Source: Oscillospiraceae bacterium
GTDB taxonomy: Bacteria > Bacillota > Clostridia > Oscillospirales > Oscillospiraceae
Assembly (NCBI GenBank): GCA_017540565.1
Contig: JAFYAU010000011.1
Location: 1 to 32,231, forward strand
DNA: 32,231 bases
Direction of reading: 5' to 3'
Positions within the stretch are counted from its first letter, which is position 1; every line of letters begins with the position of its first letter. Both the position numbers and the translations under genes were made by a program. The notes under the pieces are model-generated. The model did not search any database, was not told the origin of the DNA, and was given only the letters and a program-made list of their open reading frames with translations. This document shows positions 16,417 to 24,671 of the stretch, piece by piece.

Positions 16417-16422
16417 ATTATA
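16417..16422 (-). promoter_or_regulatory. Extended -10 of the LytTR operon
   Basis: On the - strand, TATAAT (16422-16417) is preceded by TGT, giving an extended -10. The -35 region is weak, as expected for an activator-dependent or extended -10 promoter. Confidence 0.55.
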
Positions 16423-16527
16423 ACAGGGTGCATGTTGATGTACAGTCTTTTGAAACAAGATGCAGTGAAACCGGGAATGACATGCATGCGGACGCCGTCC
16501 GGAGGCTTTCCGCACGTCAAAACACAT

Positions 16528-16568
16528 AAAAAGGCCCTTCGTGAACTGCATTCACGAAAGGCCTTTTT
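16528..16568. terminator. Intrinsic terminator after the flavin/Fe-S oxidoreductase gene
   Basis: A 17-position stem with one C-A mismatch (16528-16545 with 16551-16568) around the loop CTGCA ends in five T on either strand. It terminates the - strand oxidoreductase transcript and insulates the LytTR operon. Confidence 0.9.
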
Positions 16569-16605
16569 CCATTACAGGGAGTCTCTGCCCGACAGGCGCT
16601 TCTCT

Positions 16606-18552
16606 TTACCAGGTACCGATGTCCAGCGCGGCAAAGTATCCGTCGCCGACGGCTTCCCCGATCCTAGCCGGTCTCCGGCAGTCACCGATCTGTTCCACGA
16701 AAGGAGCCTTGTCCCACAGCCTGTAGTACAGATCCTTCCGGCTCTTCATCCCGACGGCATAAAACACGCTGTCCGCTTTCAGCAGATGATCCTGCCCGTT
16801 TTTGTCCGTGTACCGTACGGCATTAGGCGTGATCTCCCTCACCGTCGCGCCGTCGATCAGCGGGAGGCCGTATTTCGCAACGGTATCCCGAACGCCCCTG
16901 CCGTAGCAGTACCCCACGCCCGCCAGACAGGCTGCCTTTTCCAGCACCGTCACCTTTTTCCCGAGGTCGCACAGATACAGGGCCGCTTCCACTCCTCCGA
17001 GGCCGCCGCCGATCACCGCGATCTCGTCTCCTTTGATGGTCTCAGGATGGAAGTAGGCATCCAGCACGTGGCAGGCACGTTCCCACCCGGGAATAAACGC
17101 CGGCGGGACCGCTTCGGATCCCGTGGCCACCAGAATATGGTCCGGCTGCAGATCGTCCGCCAGTTCTGGAGTCACCTCTGTATTCATGCGCAGATCGATC
17201 GTTCCCTTTTCCGCTTCCTTCCGCACACGGTTCACCAGATATTCCCAGTAGCGCTGCAGGTCCGGCTTCAGCGGATCGGAAACCGCATATCGGATCATGC
17301 CTCCCAGTTCGCTGCCGGACTCGCAGAGGATCACTTCATGTCCTCTGGCCGCCGCAGTTAAAGCCGCCGTACAGCCGGCCGGTCCTCCTCCAGCAATCAG
17401 GACTTTCCTTCGATTTGCCGCCGGGACCTGCAGGATATCCTCCATAAAGCCCAGCCGTGTCTCATGCGCGGTGGTGGGATTAACACTGCAGGTGAAGAAT
17501 CGTACCGCATTGTCCTGATCGGTGCATCGCAGACAGCGCAGGCAGGGTACGATCTCGTCCGTCCGTCCCGCCTTCGCCTTATTGGGCATGCAGGGGTCGG
17601 CGATCAGTGCCCGGGACAGGAACACACCGTCGGCCTTGCCGGAGGCGATGATATCCTCCGCCATCTCGGGACTCATGATGGCGCCGATCACGAACACCGG
17701 GATATGGATCCGTCCGGAATTCTTAATCTTATCCGCAAATTCCACGTTCAGCTGCCAAGGGTAATAGGTGCTGGTCATGCTGTAGCTGAAATTCTCCGTG
17801 GTGATCTCTACCAGGTCTATATACTCCTGGGAACGGGCGATGAATTCCGTGATATCCTCCGGGGTGAAACCGCCCTCCTCCCGCTCGCTCCCGCTCATGC
17901 GCATGGTTACAAGGATCCGGTCTCCCACCCGCTGCCGGACCCGCTCCAGACACATCAGCGGGAACCGCATCCGGTTCTCCAGGCTGCCGCCGAACTCGTC
18001 TGTACGGGTGTTCATCAGCGGAGATATGAACTGTGCGAACAGCCACCCGTGTCCGCCATGGATGTGAACGGCATCAAACCCCGCGTCGGCCATATAGGCC
18101 GCCGCGTCAGCGTACGCGTCCGCGACCTCCTCCATATCTTTCCGGGACATCTCCTGCACGAAGACGCCCATGGGATTGATCTCGGTGACCGGGCCTTTGA
18201 CCGGCTTCGTATTGTACCAGGGCCTAGCATTGCGCCCGCCGTGCGTCAGCTCCACACCGGCCAGTGCCCCATGCTGTCTGATGGCTGCCGCCATCTCCCC
18301 GAAGATGTTGAGATTGTCCGGCGTGAGCTTTGTGAATGGTGTGTGGGTGGCGCCGTCACAGATCGGGACCTCTCCAAGATTGACAAGGGCGGCACCTCCC
18401 TTTGCCTTATGTTCCAGATACCCTACGTAATAATCCGTGGGACGGCCGTTCCACACCTGGAACAGCATGTTCGGCGCCGAAACGATCCTGTTCTTCAGCG
18501 TACGGCCCCGGATCTCCATGGGGGAAAACAGATGCGGATAGGGAACCGCCAT
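16606..18552 (-). CDS. Old-yellow-enzyme/Fe-S/FAD oxidoreductase (2,4-dienoyl-CoA reductase/BaiCD-like)
   Basis: A 648-residue NAD(P)H-dependent flavoenzyme that reduces activated C=C bonds. Three parts are visible. First is an OYE-type FMN TIM barrel (about 1-330, with LFSPMEIRGRTLKNRI and H-I-H-G-G-H-G-W-L-F-A-Q-F). Second is a 4Fe-4S site at C337, C340, C343 and C355, followed by an FAD Rossmann motif (VLIAGGGPAGCTAAL). Third is an NAD(P) Rossmann motif (IAVIGGGLGGVEAAL). The third cysteine is one residue closer than in the usual C-x2-C-x3-C-x11-C pattern. ATG 18552 is preferred over ATG 18558 because GGAG lies 7 nt before it but directly abuts the other. Dienoyl-CoA, enoate and bile-acid substrates are all family possibilities. 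nifS lies 84 bp upstream on the same strand. Confidence 0.88.
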   Translation of the reverse strand: MAVPYPHLFSPMEIRGRTLKNRIVSAPNMLFQVWNGRPTDYYVGYLEHKAKGGAALVNLGEVPICDGATHTPFTKLTPDNLNIFGEMAAAIRQHGALAGVELTHGGRNARPWYNTKPVKGPVTEINPMGVFVQEMSRKDMEEVADAYADAAAYMADAGFDAVHIHGGHGWLFAQFISPLMNTRTDEFGGSLENRMRFPLMCLERVRQRVGDRILVTMRMSGSEREEGGFTPEDITEFIARSQEYIDLVEITTENFSYSMTSTYYPWQLNVEFADKIKNSGRIHIPVFVIGAIMSPEMAEDIIASGKADGVFLSRALIADPCMPNKAKAGRTDEIVPCLRCLRCTDQDNAVRFFTCSVNPTTAHETRLGFMEDILQVPAANRRKVLIAGGGPAGCTAALTAAARGHEVILCESGSELGGMIRYAVSDPLKPDLQRYWEYLVNRVRKEAEKGTIDLRMNTEVTPELADDLQPDHILVATGSEAVPPAFIPGWERACHVLDAYFHPETIKGDEIAVIGGGLGGVEAALYLCDLGKKVTVLEKAACLAGVGYCYGRGVRDTVAKYGLPLIDGATVREITPNAVRYTDKNGQDHLLKADSVFYAVGMKSRKDLYYRLWDKAPFVEQIGDCRRPARIGEAVGDGYFAALDIGTW

Positions 18553-18636
18553 ACTCATTCTCCTTTCTGAATGCCGCAGCCAGCCTTTCCGGCCGGAGGC
18601 GGACCGTGTGTCCTGTTTCCTAGACTGATTCCTTTT

Positions 18637-19800
18637 TCAGAGCAGGGACGCTCCCGGCGGTTTTTCCCTCCGGACCTTTTCCACCGACTCCCGAAGCGCC
18701 GCAAGCGCCAGGTCCACGTCCTTCTCCGTATTTTCCGCGCCGAGCGTGATCCTCAGGCCAGCGCCGGCCAGTGCCTTGTCATATCCGAGCGCCATCAATA
18801 CGTGGGACGATTCCCGGGAGGCTGCCGAACAGGCGGATCCGGAACTGATGCAGAAACCCCGCTCGTTCATCTCATTGACAAGGTATACGCTGTGGAAGAT
18901 GCCTTCCACGATAAAGGAGCAGAATCCCGGCAGCCTGTTTTCCGGATCGCCCGTCAGATGGATACCGGGGATCTCAAGGACGCCGGAGATTATTCTTTCC
19001 TGCAGTCCGCGCAGCCGCGCCGTCCGTTCGTCCAATGCTTCCAGTGACTCCTCCAGTGCCGTTGTCATGCCGACGATCCCGGGGACGTTCTCGGTCCCGG
19101 AACGGAGTTCCTTCTCCTGTCCTCCCCCCGTCAGCAGCGGCGTCAGGCGGTTGGGAAGCCGGCAGTAAACCGCTCCCACACCTCTGGGGCCGTTGAATTT
19201 GTGCGCGGACAGGGACAGGAAATCCACCCCCAGTTTCCTCACGTCGACGGAGATATGCCCGACTGCCTGGACCGCGTCCGTGTGGAACGGTACCCGGTGG
19301 ACCCGGGCGGTCTTCGCCAGCGCAGGTATGTCCAGGACGGTCCCGACCACGTTGTTGGCCAGCATGACCGACACGAGAACGGTGTCCGGCCGGATCGCTT
19401 CCTCCAGCTGCTGCGGGGTGATCCGTCCTTTTCGGTCCGGCTCGAGCCTGGTGACCTCAGCGCCGTCTTTCTCCATCTGTTCCAGCGTGCGGAGCACCGC
19501 GTTGTGCTCAAACGCCGTCGTGATCACGTGCCTGCCTCTCTGCCTTCTCGCGCTGCACGCGCCTCGGAGGATCCAGTTGTCGCTTTCCGTCCCGCCGGAG
19601 GTAAAGAATATCTCCGTCGGCAGTGCGCCGAGGCAGGCGGCCATCCGGGCCCTGCATTTCTCCAGAACGTTTTTCGAGGTCTGGCCGAGACTGTATATGG
19701 CGGACGGATTTCCGAACTCCTCCCGGAAATACGGGAGCATCGCCTCCAGCGCTCTGTCCGAGAGCGCCGTGGTGGCGGCATGATCCATATATACGGGCAT
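18637..19800 (-). CDS. Cysteine desulfurase (NifS/IscS family)
   Basis: A 387-residue PLP enzyme releasing sulfur from cysteine for Fe-S clusters or tRNA thiolation. Motifs: MDHAATT at the N-terminus, SGGTESDNW, H174-T-D-A in the cofactor-binding region, PLP lysine K201 in SAHKFNGPRG, RSGTEN, and catalytic C324 in SSGSACSA. The short loop around C324 fits group I (NifS/IscS-like). No scaffold gene (iscU) or thiI is adjacent. Start 19800 has GGGGAG 5 nt upstream. It lies upstream of the Fe-S flavoenzyme on the same strand, and shared transcription is possible because I see no terminator in the 84-bp gap. Confidence 0.92.
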   Translation of the reverse strand: MPVYMDHAATTALSDRALEAMLPYFREEFGNPSAIYSLGQTSKNVLEKCRARMAACLGALPTEIFFTSGGTESDNWILRGACSARRQRGRHVITTAFEHNAVLRTLEQMEKDGAEVTRLEPDRKGRITPQQLEEAIRPDTVLVSVMLANNVVGTVLDIPALAKTARVHRVPFHTDAVQAVGHISVDVRKLGVDFLSLSAHKFNGPRGVGAVYCRLPNRLTPLLTGGGQEKELRSGTENVPGIVGMTTALEESLEALDERTARLRGLQERIISGVLEIPGIHLTGDPENRLPGFCSFIVEGIFHSVYLVNEMNERGFCISSGSACSAASRESSHVLMALGYDKALAGAGLRITLGAENTEKDVDLALAALRESVEKVRREKPPGASLL

Positions 19801-19863
19801 GTCTTCTCCCCCCTTTGGAGGTTTCTTCTTCCTCCGGAATCTGCTTGCCGTTTCTTCTGTTTC

Positions 19864-19892
19864 ATCTTATCAGCAGCGCTGTCGGGTGTCAA
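19864..19892 (-). promoter_or_regulatory. Promoter of the cysteine desulfurase gene
   Basis: On the - strand, perfect TTGACA (19892-19887) and TAAGAT (19869-19864) are 17 bp apart, with TGA giving an extended -10. Confidence 0.75.
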
Positions 19893-19913
19893 CGGAACGA
19901 GTCCTCTCACGGG

Positions 19914-19942
19914 TTGCCGGAAATCGGATCATGCGGTATGAT
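19914..19942 (+). promoter_or_regulatory. Promoter of the HAD hydrolase gene
   Basis: TTGCCG (19914-19919) and TATGAT (19937-19942) are 17 bp apart, 45 bp before the ATG. It is divergent from the desulfurase promoter. Confidence 0.6.
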
Positions 19943-19986
19943 GGTCGTGCCTGAATGAGCAAGCAACAAAGGAGGTATCCGCTTCC

Positions 19987-20640
19987 ATGTCCGGATATGA
20001 GAACATCCTTTTTGACCTGGACGGGACCGTCACGGAATCCGCACCGGGCATCTTTCACAGCATCCGCTATGCGATGGACCGGATGGGCTGCCGGCTGCCT
20101 GACGATCTCGATCTGAATGTATTCATCGGTCCGCCTCTGACCGTCTCCTTCCGGAACGTCCTGGGATTCTCTGAGACAGATGCTGACCGTGCGCTCTCCC
20201 TTTACCGGGAATACTACAATGACCGCGGGCTGTTCGAGTGCCGTATCTATCCCGGCATTCCTGAGCTGCTGGCCAGACTCGGCGGGGAGGGACGGACGGT
20301 CGCTCTCGCCACTGCCAAGCCCGAGGTCTTCTCCCGCAGGATCCTGGACCATTTCGGGCTGACCGGCCGATTCTCCTTCATCGGCGGCGCCAGTCTGGAT
20401 GCCTCCCGCCGGCACAAGGACGCCGTGATCTCCTACACCCTGTCAAATCTCCCCGGCGCCTCCGCGGCAAACACGGTCATGATCGGTGACCGGGATCAGG
20501 ATGTCATCGGCGCCCGTCAAAACGGGATCGGCTGTATCGGCGTCCTCTATGGCTATGGGACGGCGGAAGAGCTGACCCGGGCGGGTGCCATAGCTCTTGC
20601 GGAAGACTGCGAAGGACTGTATGATCTGCTGTCCGAGTAG
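19987..20640 (+). CDS. HAD-superfamily phosphatase (phosphoglycolate phosphatase-like)
   Basis: A 217-residue HAD hydrolase. Motif I is FDLDGTVTES with D10 nucleophile and D12. The small alpha-helical cap follows, then L-A-T-A-K-P as motif II, a lysine in R-H-K-D-A-V, and M-I-G-D-R-D-Q-D as the motif IV acidic pair. Length and cap type fit the Gph/PGMB subgroup acting on small phosphate esters. The substrate is not predictable. AAAGGAGG lies 11 nt before the ATG, slightly long. Confidence 0.88.
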   Translation: MSGYENILFDLDGTVTESAPGIFHSIRYAMDRMGCRLPDDLDLNVFIGPPLTVSFRNVLGFSETDADRALSLYREYYNDRGLFECRIYPGIPELLARLGGEGRTVALATAKPEVFSRRILDHFGLTGRFSFIGGASLDASRRHKDAVISYTLSNLPGASAANTVMIGDRDQDVIGARQNGIGCIGVLYGYGTAEELTRAGAIALAEDCEGLYDLLSE

Positions 20641-20731
20641 CCTCCTCCCGTTTTCCCCTCGGCGAAACATACATATTATTCCCAGTCCGAGCATCCATAT
20701 ATGGTATTATAATTGAAATATGTGAAAATCG

Positions 20732-20761
20732 TTGACTTTCCATAACTCTCCATGGTATGCT
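20732..20761 (+). promoter_or_regulatory. Promoter of the riboswitch-controlled transporter unit
   Basis: TTGACT (20732-20737) and TATGCT (20756-20761) are 18 bp apart, and TGG gives an extended -10. Transcription would begin near 20768, just before the aptamer. The stretch 20641-20731 holds no gene that I can support. Confidence 0.6.
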
Positions 20762-20774
20762 TTGGCAAACCAGT

Positions 20775-20971
20775 AATTTTCAGTGCCTCGCGACCGGAAC
20801 AGGCCGCGCAGGAGAATAGGGAACCATGTGAGATTCATGGACGGTACCGCCACTGTAAGTGTCTTGGAACCTCTCGTCGGTGAAAACCGGTCATTGGCAT
20901 CCTGCTGAGAAGGCAGAGAGGATTCCCGTACGTATGTGCAGGGACACAAGTCAGGAGAACTGCTGAAAACG
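20775..20971 (+). promoter_or_regulatory. Cobalamin riboswitch aptamer
   Basis: A B12-box RNA. P1 is formed by TTTTCAG (20777-20783) with CTGAAAA (20963-20969). In order follow AGTGCC, AATAGGGAA, ATGTGAGATTCATGG, the conserved core ACCGCCACTGTAAGTG (about 20847-20862), TCATTGGCA, the GAGAAGGC segment, and the 3' B12-box-like AAGTCAGGAGAACTGC (20948-20963). Order and spacing fit the cobalamin class. The aptamer lies 150 nt before the first permease with an intrinsic terminator between, so ligand binding should stop transcription of the transporter genes. Whether it prefers adenosyl- or other cobalamins cannot be told here. Confidence 0.9.
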
Positions 20972-21024
20972 TTTCGCTTTCCGGATGCGGCATATCGTCC
21001 GGGGAGTCGTTTGTTGTGTGCGGA

Positions 21025-21067
21025 AAAACGGCCGCGGCGCATCTGCGTCGCGGCCGTTTTGTTTTTT
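21025..21067 (+). terminator. Riboswitch expression-platform terminator
   Basis: AAAACGGCCGCGGCGC pairs with the strand at 21045-21060 across an ATCT loop, with one G-T wobble, and GTTTTTT follows to 21067. The GGCCGCG at 20802-20808 in the aptamer matches the left arm and could pair with the right arm CGCGGCC (21049-21055) in an alternative fold. The terminator sits between aptamer and first gene, as in transcriptional riboswitches. Confidence 0.9.
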
Positions 21068-21122
21068 CATTCATTGCTCCGGCCGCTGTCTGCGCCGGCC
21101 GGGGCGGAAAACGGAGGCGCTC

Positions 21123-22061
21123 ATGCTGACAAAAACGATCCTGAAACGGATACTGCAGATGATCGTCGTGCTGATCATCATCAGTTTCCTGACGTTCCTG
21201 CTGACGTATCTTGCCCCCGGCGATCCCGCAGAAGCCATGTATGAAGCTGCCGGCATTTCGCCGACGGAAGAGCAGCTGAATACGGCCCGCCTCTCCATGG
21301 GGCTTGACAAGCCGTTCATCGTTCAGTACGGGCGCTGGGTGACGAACGCCCTGAAGGGGGATCTCGGCAACTCTTTCTCCAAGAGCCTGCCTGTGGCGAC
21401 CCTGATCGGTCAGCGTCTGCTCCCGACACTGAAGATCGCCGTGTTCTCCATGGCCATCATGCTCGTCATCTCCATCCCGCTCGGTCTCCTCTCCGCCACA
21501 CATCAGGACGGCGTCTGGGACTATGTGATCCGGTTTCTGTCCTTCTTCGGCATCTCCATGCCGGGTTTCTGGCTCGGTCTCCTGCTGATGTACGTGTTCT
21601 GCGTCAAACTCCACTGGCTGCCCGCCGTGTCCGCCGCTTCGGGATTCAGGGAGATGATCCTCCCCTCCGTGACGCTGGCGATCGCCATGTCGTCGAAATA
21701 CACGCGTCAGGTCCGCGCATCCGTTCTGGAGGAACTGAGCCAGGATTATGTGATCGGCGCTCAGGCCCGCGGTGTCAGAGCCAGCCGTGTCCTGTGGCGG
21801 CACGTTTTCAAGAATGCCCTGCTTCCGCTGATCACGCTTCTGGGCATCTCCTTCGGCAGCCTTCTCGGCGGCACCTCCATCGTGGAGATCGTCTTTTCCT
21901 ACCCCGGTCTCGGCAATCTGGCCGTGCAGTCCGTCTCGGCGCGTGACTATCCCCTGATCCAGGGTGTTGTGCTGTGGGTCGCAATGATCTATATGGCAGT
22001 CAATCTCGTGGTCGATCTGACGTATGACCTGGTCGATCCCCGCATCAGGGAGGCGAGATGA
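21123..22061 (+). CDS. ABC importer permease, NikB/DppB type
   Basis: A 312-residue inner-membrane permease of the nickel/peptide (PepT) ABC family. It begins M-L-T-K-T-I-L-K-R-I-L-Q with a hydrophobic helix, then the large loop with Y-L-A-P-G-D-P-A, further helices, and the cytoplasmic EAA loop (Y-V-I-G-A-Q-A-R-G-V near residues 215-235). Start 21123 has GGAGG 5 nt upstream; longer readings would run through the riboswitch terminator. It is the first gene after the cobalamin riboswitch. Its stop overlaps the next start, so the two permeases are translationally coupled and form the membrane channel. Confidence 0.92.
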   Translation: MLTKTILKRILQMIVVLIIISFLTFLLTYLAPGDPAEAMYEAAGISPTEEQLNTARLSMGLDKPFIVQYGRWVTNALKGDLGNSFSKSLPVATLIGQRLLPTLKIAVFSMAIMLVISIPLGLLSATHQDGVWDYVIRFLSFFGISMPGFWLGLLLMYVFCVKLHWLPAVSAASGFREMILPSVTLAIAMSSKYTRQVRASVLEELSQDYVIGAQARGVRASRVLWRHVFKNALLPLITLLGISFGSLLGGTSIVEIVFSYPGLGNLAVQSVSARDYPLIQGVVLWVAMIYMAVNLVVDLTYDLVDPRIREAR

Positions 22062-22924
22062 GCATGAAATCCGTCGGTCTGTTTCTGAAAAAACATAAGG
22101 GTATCGCCGTCTATGGTGCACTCGTTCTTCTGATCGTGATCGTAGCTGTACTGGCGCGTGTCATCGCACCGTACGACCCCATAGCATCCACACTGCGTGA
22201 CGCGTTTCAGCCTCCTTCCAGTCAGCATCTGTTCGGCACGGATTTCATGGGACGCGATCTGCTGTCCCGTGTGATCTTCGGCACGCGTGCCAGCCTCTCC
22301 AGCGCTCTGCTTCTCGTGGCGGCAGCGATGATCATCGGCGGTCTTCTGGGCATCATCGCGGGGTTTGCCGGCGGCATCGTGGATACGGTGATCATGCGGC
22401 TGTGCGATGCGATGCTTTCCTTCCCCGATCTGATCCTGGCCATCGCCATCGCCGGCATCCTCGGCCCCAGCTTCATCAATACGATCATCGCCATTCTAGC
22501 CGTGAGCTGGACGAAATATGCCCGTCTGTCCCGAAGCATGGTACTGAAGATCAAGAAACGGGATTATATCTCCGCAGCGAGGATCACCGGTTCCCGCAGC
22601 AGCCATATCCTGTCCTCCTATATGATTCCCAATGCGCTTCCCACGCTGCTGACGACAGCCGTGCTCGACATCGGGACGACGATCCTCTCTGTCTCCGGCC
22701 TGTCTTTCCTCGGGTTCGGCATCCAGCCTCCCACTCCGGAATGGGGCTACATGCTGGCCGAAGGCCGGAATTACATGATGACCTACCCCTGGCTGATGAT
22801 CTTCCCCGGCCTTGCCATTTTCATTACGGTGGTTGCGTTCAATCTGCTCGGCGACAGCATCCGCGATGCTCTCGATCCCGGCAGGCGGCGTAAACATAGA
22901 AGAAAAAGAACAGGAAAAGCGTAA
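22058..22924 (+). CDS. ABC importer permease, NikC/DppC type
   Basis: A 288-residue second permease. It has an N-terminal helix, the conserved H-L-F-G-T-D-F-M-G-R-D-L-L-S-R-V-I-F-G-T segment at about 57-76, and an EAA loop with Y-I-S-A-A-R-I-T-G-S around 170. A basic tail ends the protein. ATG 22058 overlaps the previous stop (ATGA), with GGGAGG 4 nt upstream; ATG 22064 is the alternative. The lipoprotein gene follows after 15 bp. Confidence 0.92.
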   Translation: MSMKSVGLFLKKHKGIAVYGALVLLIVIVAVLARVIAPYDPIASTLRDAFQPPSSQHLFGTDFMGRDLLSRVIFGTRASLSSALLLVAAAMIIGGLLGIIAGFAGGIVDTVIMRLCDAMLSFPDLILAIAIAGILGPSFINTIIAILAVSWTKYARLSRSMVLKIKKRDYISAARITGSRSSHILSSYMIPNALPTLLTTAVLDIGTTILSVSGLSFLGFGIQPPTPEWGYMLAEGRNYMMTYPWLMIFPGLAIFITVVAFNLLGDSIRDALDPGRRRKHRRKRTGKA

Positions 22925-22939
22925 ACTAAAGGAGTCCCT

Positions 22940-24640
22940 ATGAAACTGAAAAAACTGTTCGTTATTCTGCTCGCCATCTGCATGGCGGCTTCCCTCCTGA
23001 CCGGCTGCGGAGGCGGCAGCACGCCCGCCCCCTCCGGTGATTCTGCAGCCCCTTCCGGCGATTCCGCAGCTCCCTCCGGTGATTCCGCAGCTCCCTCCGG
23101 TGATTCCACAGCTCCCTCCGGTGATTCCGCAGCTCCCTCCGGTGCTCCTGCAGCCTCCGGAAAGACCTCGCTGAATATCGTTGCGGACTGGGCCGGCGTG
23201 CCGAATCCCTATGATCTGAACGCGAGCTGGACATGCATGCGCATCGGCCTCACGGAAGCCCTCGTCCGTTTCGGCGACGACAGTTCCTATCAGCCCTGGC
23301 TGGCCGACAGCTGGTCCGTTGCGGATGACGATCTGACCTGGACCTTCGTGCTGCATCCCGGCATCAAGTTCCAGAACGGCGAGGATCTCACCGCCACCAA
23401 GGTCAAGGAGAGCATCGAAGCCCTTTATGACGCGCAGAATCCCGACAACGGCGGAGCCGGCGATGTGCTGACGTTCATGGAGTACACCTCCATCACCGCC
23501 GATGATGCGGCCGGTACCGTGACCATCGTCACCAAGGAGCCCGTGCCCGACATGCCCGGTGTCATGGCCTATCCTCTGTTCGCCATCTCCGACGCGGCGG
23601 CCAATGCCAAGCGCGACCTTCTGACGGAAGGTCCCGTGGGCACCGGCCCCTACACCGTCGTCTCCTACACGACGGACCATGACTATCAGCTGGCAAAGAA
23701 CCCGAACTACTGGGACGGCGAGGTCCCCTTTGAGACCGTCAGCTGGGTCTGCGTGCCCGAACCCGGTTCCCGTTACCAGGCACTGCTGGACGGCTCCGCC
23801 GACGTGGCCTCCCATATTCAGGCATCCGACCTCCCCGCTCTGAAGGATGCCGGCTTCAACATCAGCAACGTATCCGGCGCCCGTGACGGATACTATCACG
23901 TGAACTTTGAAGGCCCCATGGGCAACGATGCCCTACGCAAGGCTGTTTTCATGGCCATTGATGATGAAACGGTGTGCAACATCACGACCGGCGGCTCCTA
24001 TACGGCCGGCTACACTCCTCTGGCTCCCATCTACACCCAGTGGGGCGGCGACAATATCCCCGACAATACGGCATACGATCCCGCCGGAGCCATGAAGATC
24101 CTTGATGACGCCGGCATCGTGGACAGCGACAATGACGGCTGGCGCGAACTGGACGGCAAGAAAGTGGAACTGACTTACGTGAGCAATTCCAGCCGTCAGA
24201 TGAACGAGATCTCCCAGGCGCACGCCTCTCTGATCCAGGCGATCGGGATCGACTGCAAAGTCCAGACCGTCGACTCTCAGGGTGATTACATGCGCAGCGG
24301 CAACTTCGACATGGTCAACTCCAACGAGATCATCATCGCCACCGGCGACCCCACCAACTTCCTGTCTCACTGGTACACAGGATCCGGAACCGGCTACAAC
24401 TATTCCCGTTATTCCAATCCCGACTTCGACAAGGTCTTCGAACAGCTGAAGACGGAGATGAACACCGAAAAGCGCTATGAGCTGATCGCAGAACTCAACC
24501 GGATCCTCACTGAGGACTGCGTAGTGCTGCTGGGCGGCTACTACAACTTCAACATCTGCTCTGCCTCGACCGTCACCGGTGCCGTCAATCCTCCCTGCGA
24601 TTTCTACTGGCTGACAAAGGACATCAAACCCGCCGCCTGA
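22940..24640 (+). CDS. Substrate-binding lipoprotein of the riboswitch-controlled ABC importer
   Basis: A 566-residue extracellular solute-binding protein (SBP family 5). Signal: MKLKK, a hydrophobic stretch, and lipobox L-T-G-C with lipidated C23. Residues 30-71 are six near-identical 7-residue APSGDSA repeats acting as a flexible tether. The mature domain shows the family 5 layout: G-L-T-E-A-L-V-R-F, W-L-A-D-S-W, LTWTFVLHPGIKFQNGE, GPVGTGPYTVVSY, N-P-N-Y-W-D-G. Family 5 proteins bind peptides, nickel or cobalt complexes and other small ligands. The riboswitch points to cobalt, corrinoid or chelate, but pocket residues do not settle it. It is placed between permeases and ATPases, an order seen in some nik/opp operons. 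Confidence 0.9.
   Translation: MKLKKLFVILLAICMAASLLTGCGGGSTPAPSGDSAAPSGDSAAPSGDSAAPSGDSTAPSGDSAAPSGAPAASGKTSLNIVADWAGVPNPYDLNASWTCMRIGLTEALVRFGDDSSYQPWLADSWSVADDDLTWTFVLHPGIKFQNGEDLTATKVKESIEALYDAQNPDNGGAGDVLTFMEYTSITADDAAGTVTIVTKEPVPDMPGVMAYPLFAISDAAANAKRDLLTEGPVGTGPYTVVSYTTDHDYQLAKNPNYWDGEVPFETVSWVCVPEPGSRYQALLDGSADVASHIQASDLPALKDAGFNISNVSGARDGYYHVNFEGPMGNDALRKAVFMAIDDETVCNITTGGSYTAGYTPLAPIYTQWGGDNIPDNTAYDPAGAMKILDDAGIVDSDNDGWRELDGKKVELTYVSNSSRQMNEISQAHASLIQAIGIDCKVQTVDSQGDYMRSGNFDMVNSNEIIIATGDPTNFLSHWYTGSGTGYNYSRYSNPDFDKVFEQLKTEMNTEKRYELIAELNRILTEDCVVLLGGYYNFNICSASTVTGAVNPPCDFYWLTKDIKPAA
23027..23152 (+). repeat. Six tandem 21-bp coding repeats (APSGDSA tether)
   Basis: Six consecutive 21-bp units each code for APSGDSA or a close variant (fourth ends in T, sixth is APSGAPA). 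Third positions vary (TCT/TCC, GGT/GGC), so the protein unit, not only the DNA, is conserved. Copy number of such repeats can change by slippage. Confidence 0.93.
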
Positions 24641-24671
24641 CACGGCAAATACCGGAAAGGAGTTTTTCCGC

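Noticed and set aside
23027..23152. CRISPR-like or non-coding tandem repeat
   Set aside because: Units are contiguous 21-bp codon-aligned repeats inside a lipoprotein gene, with no spacers.
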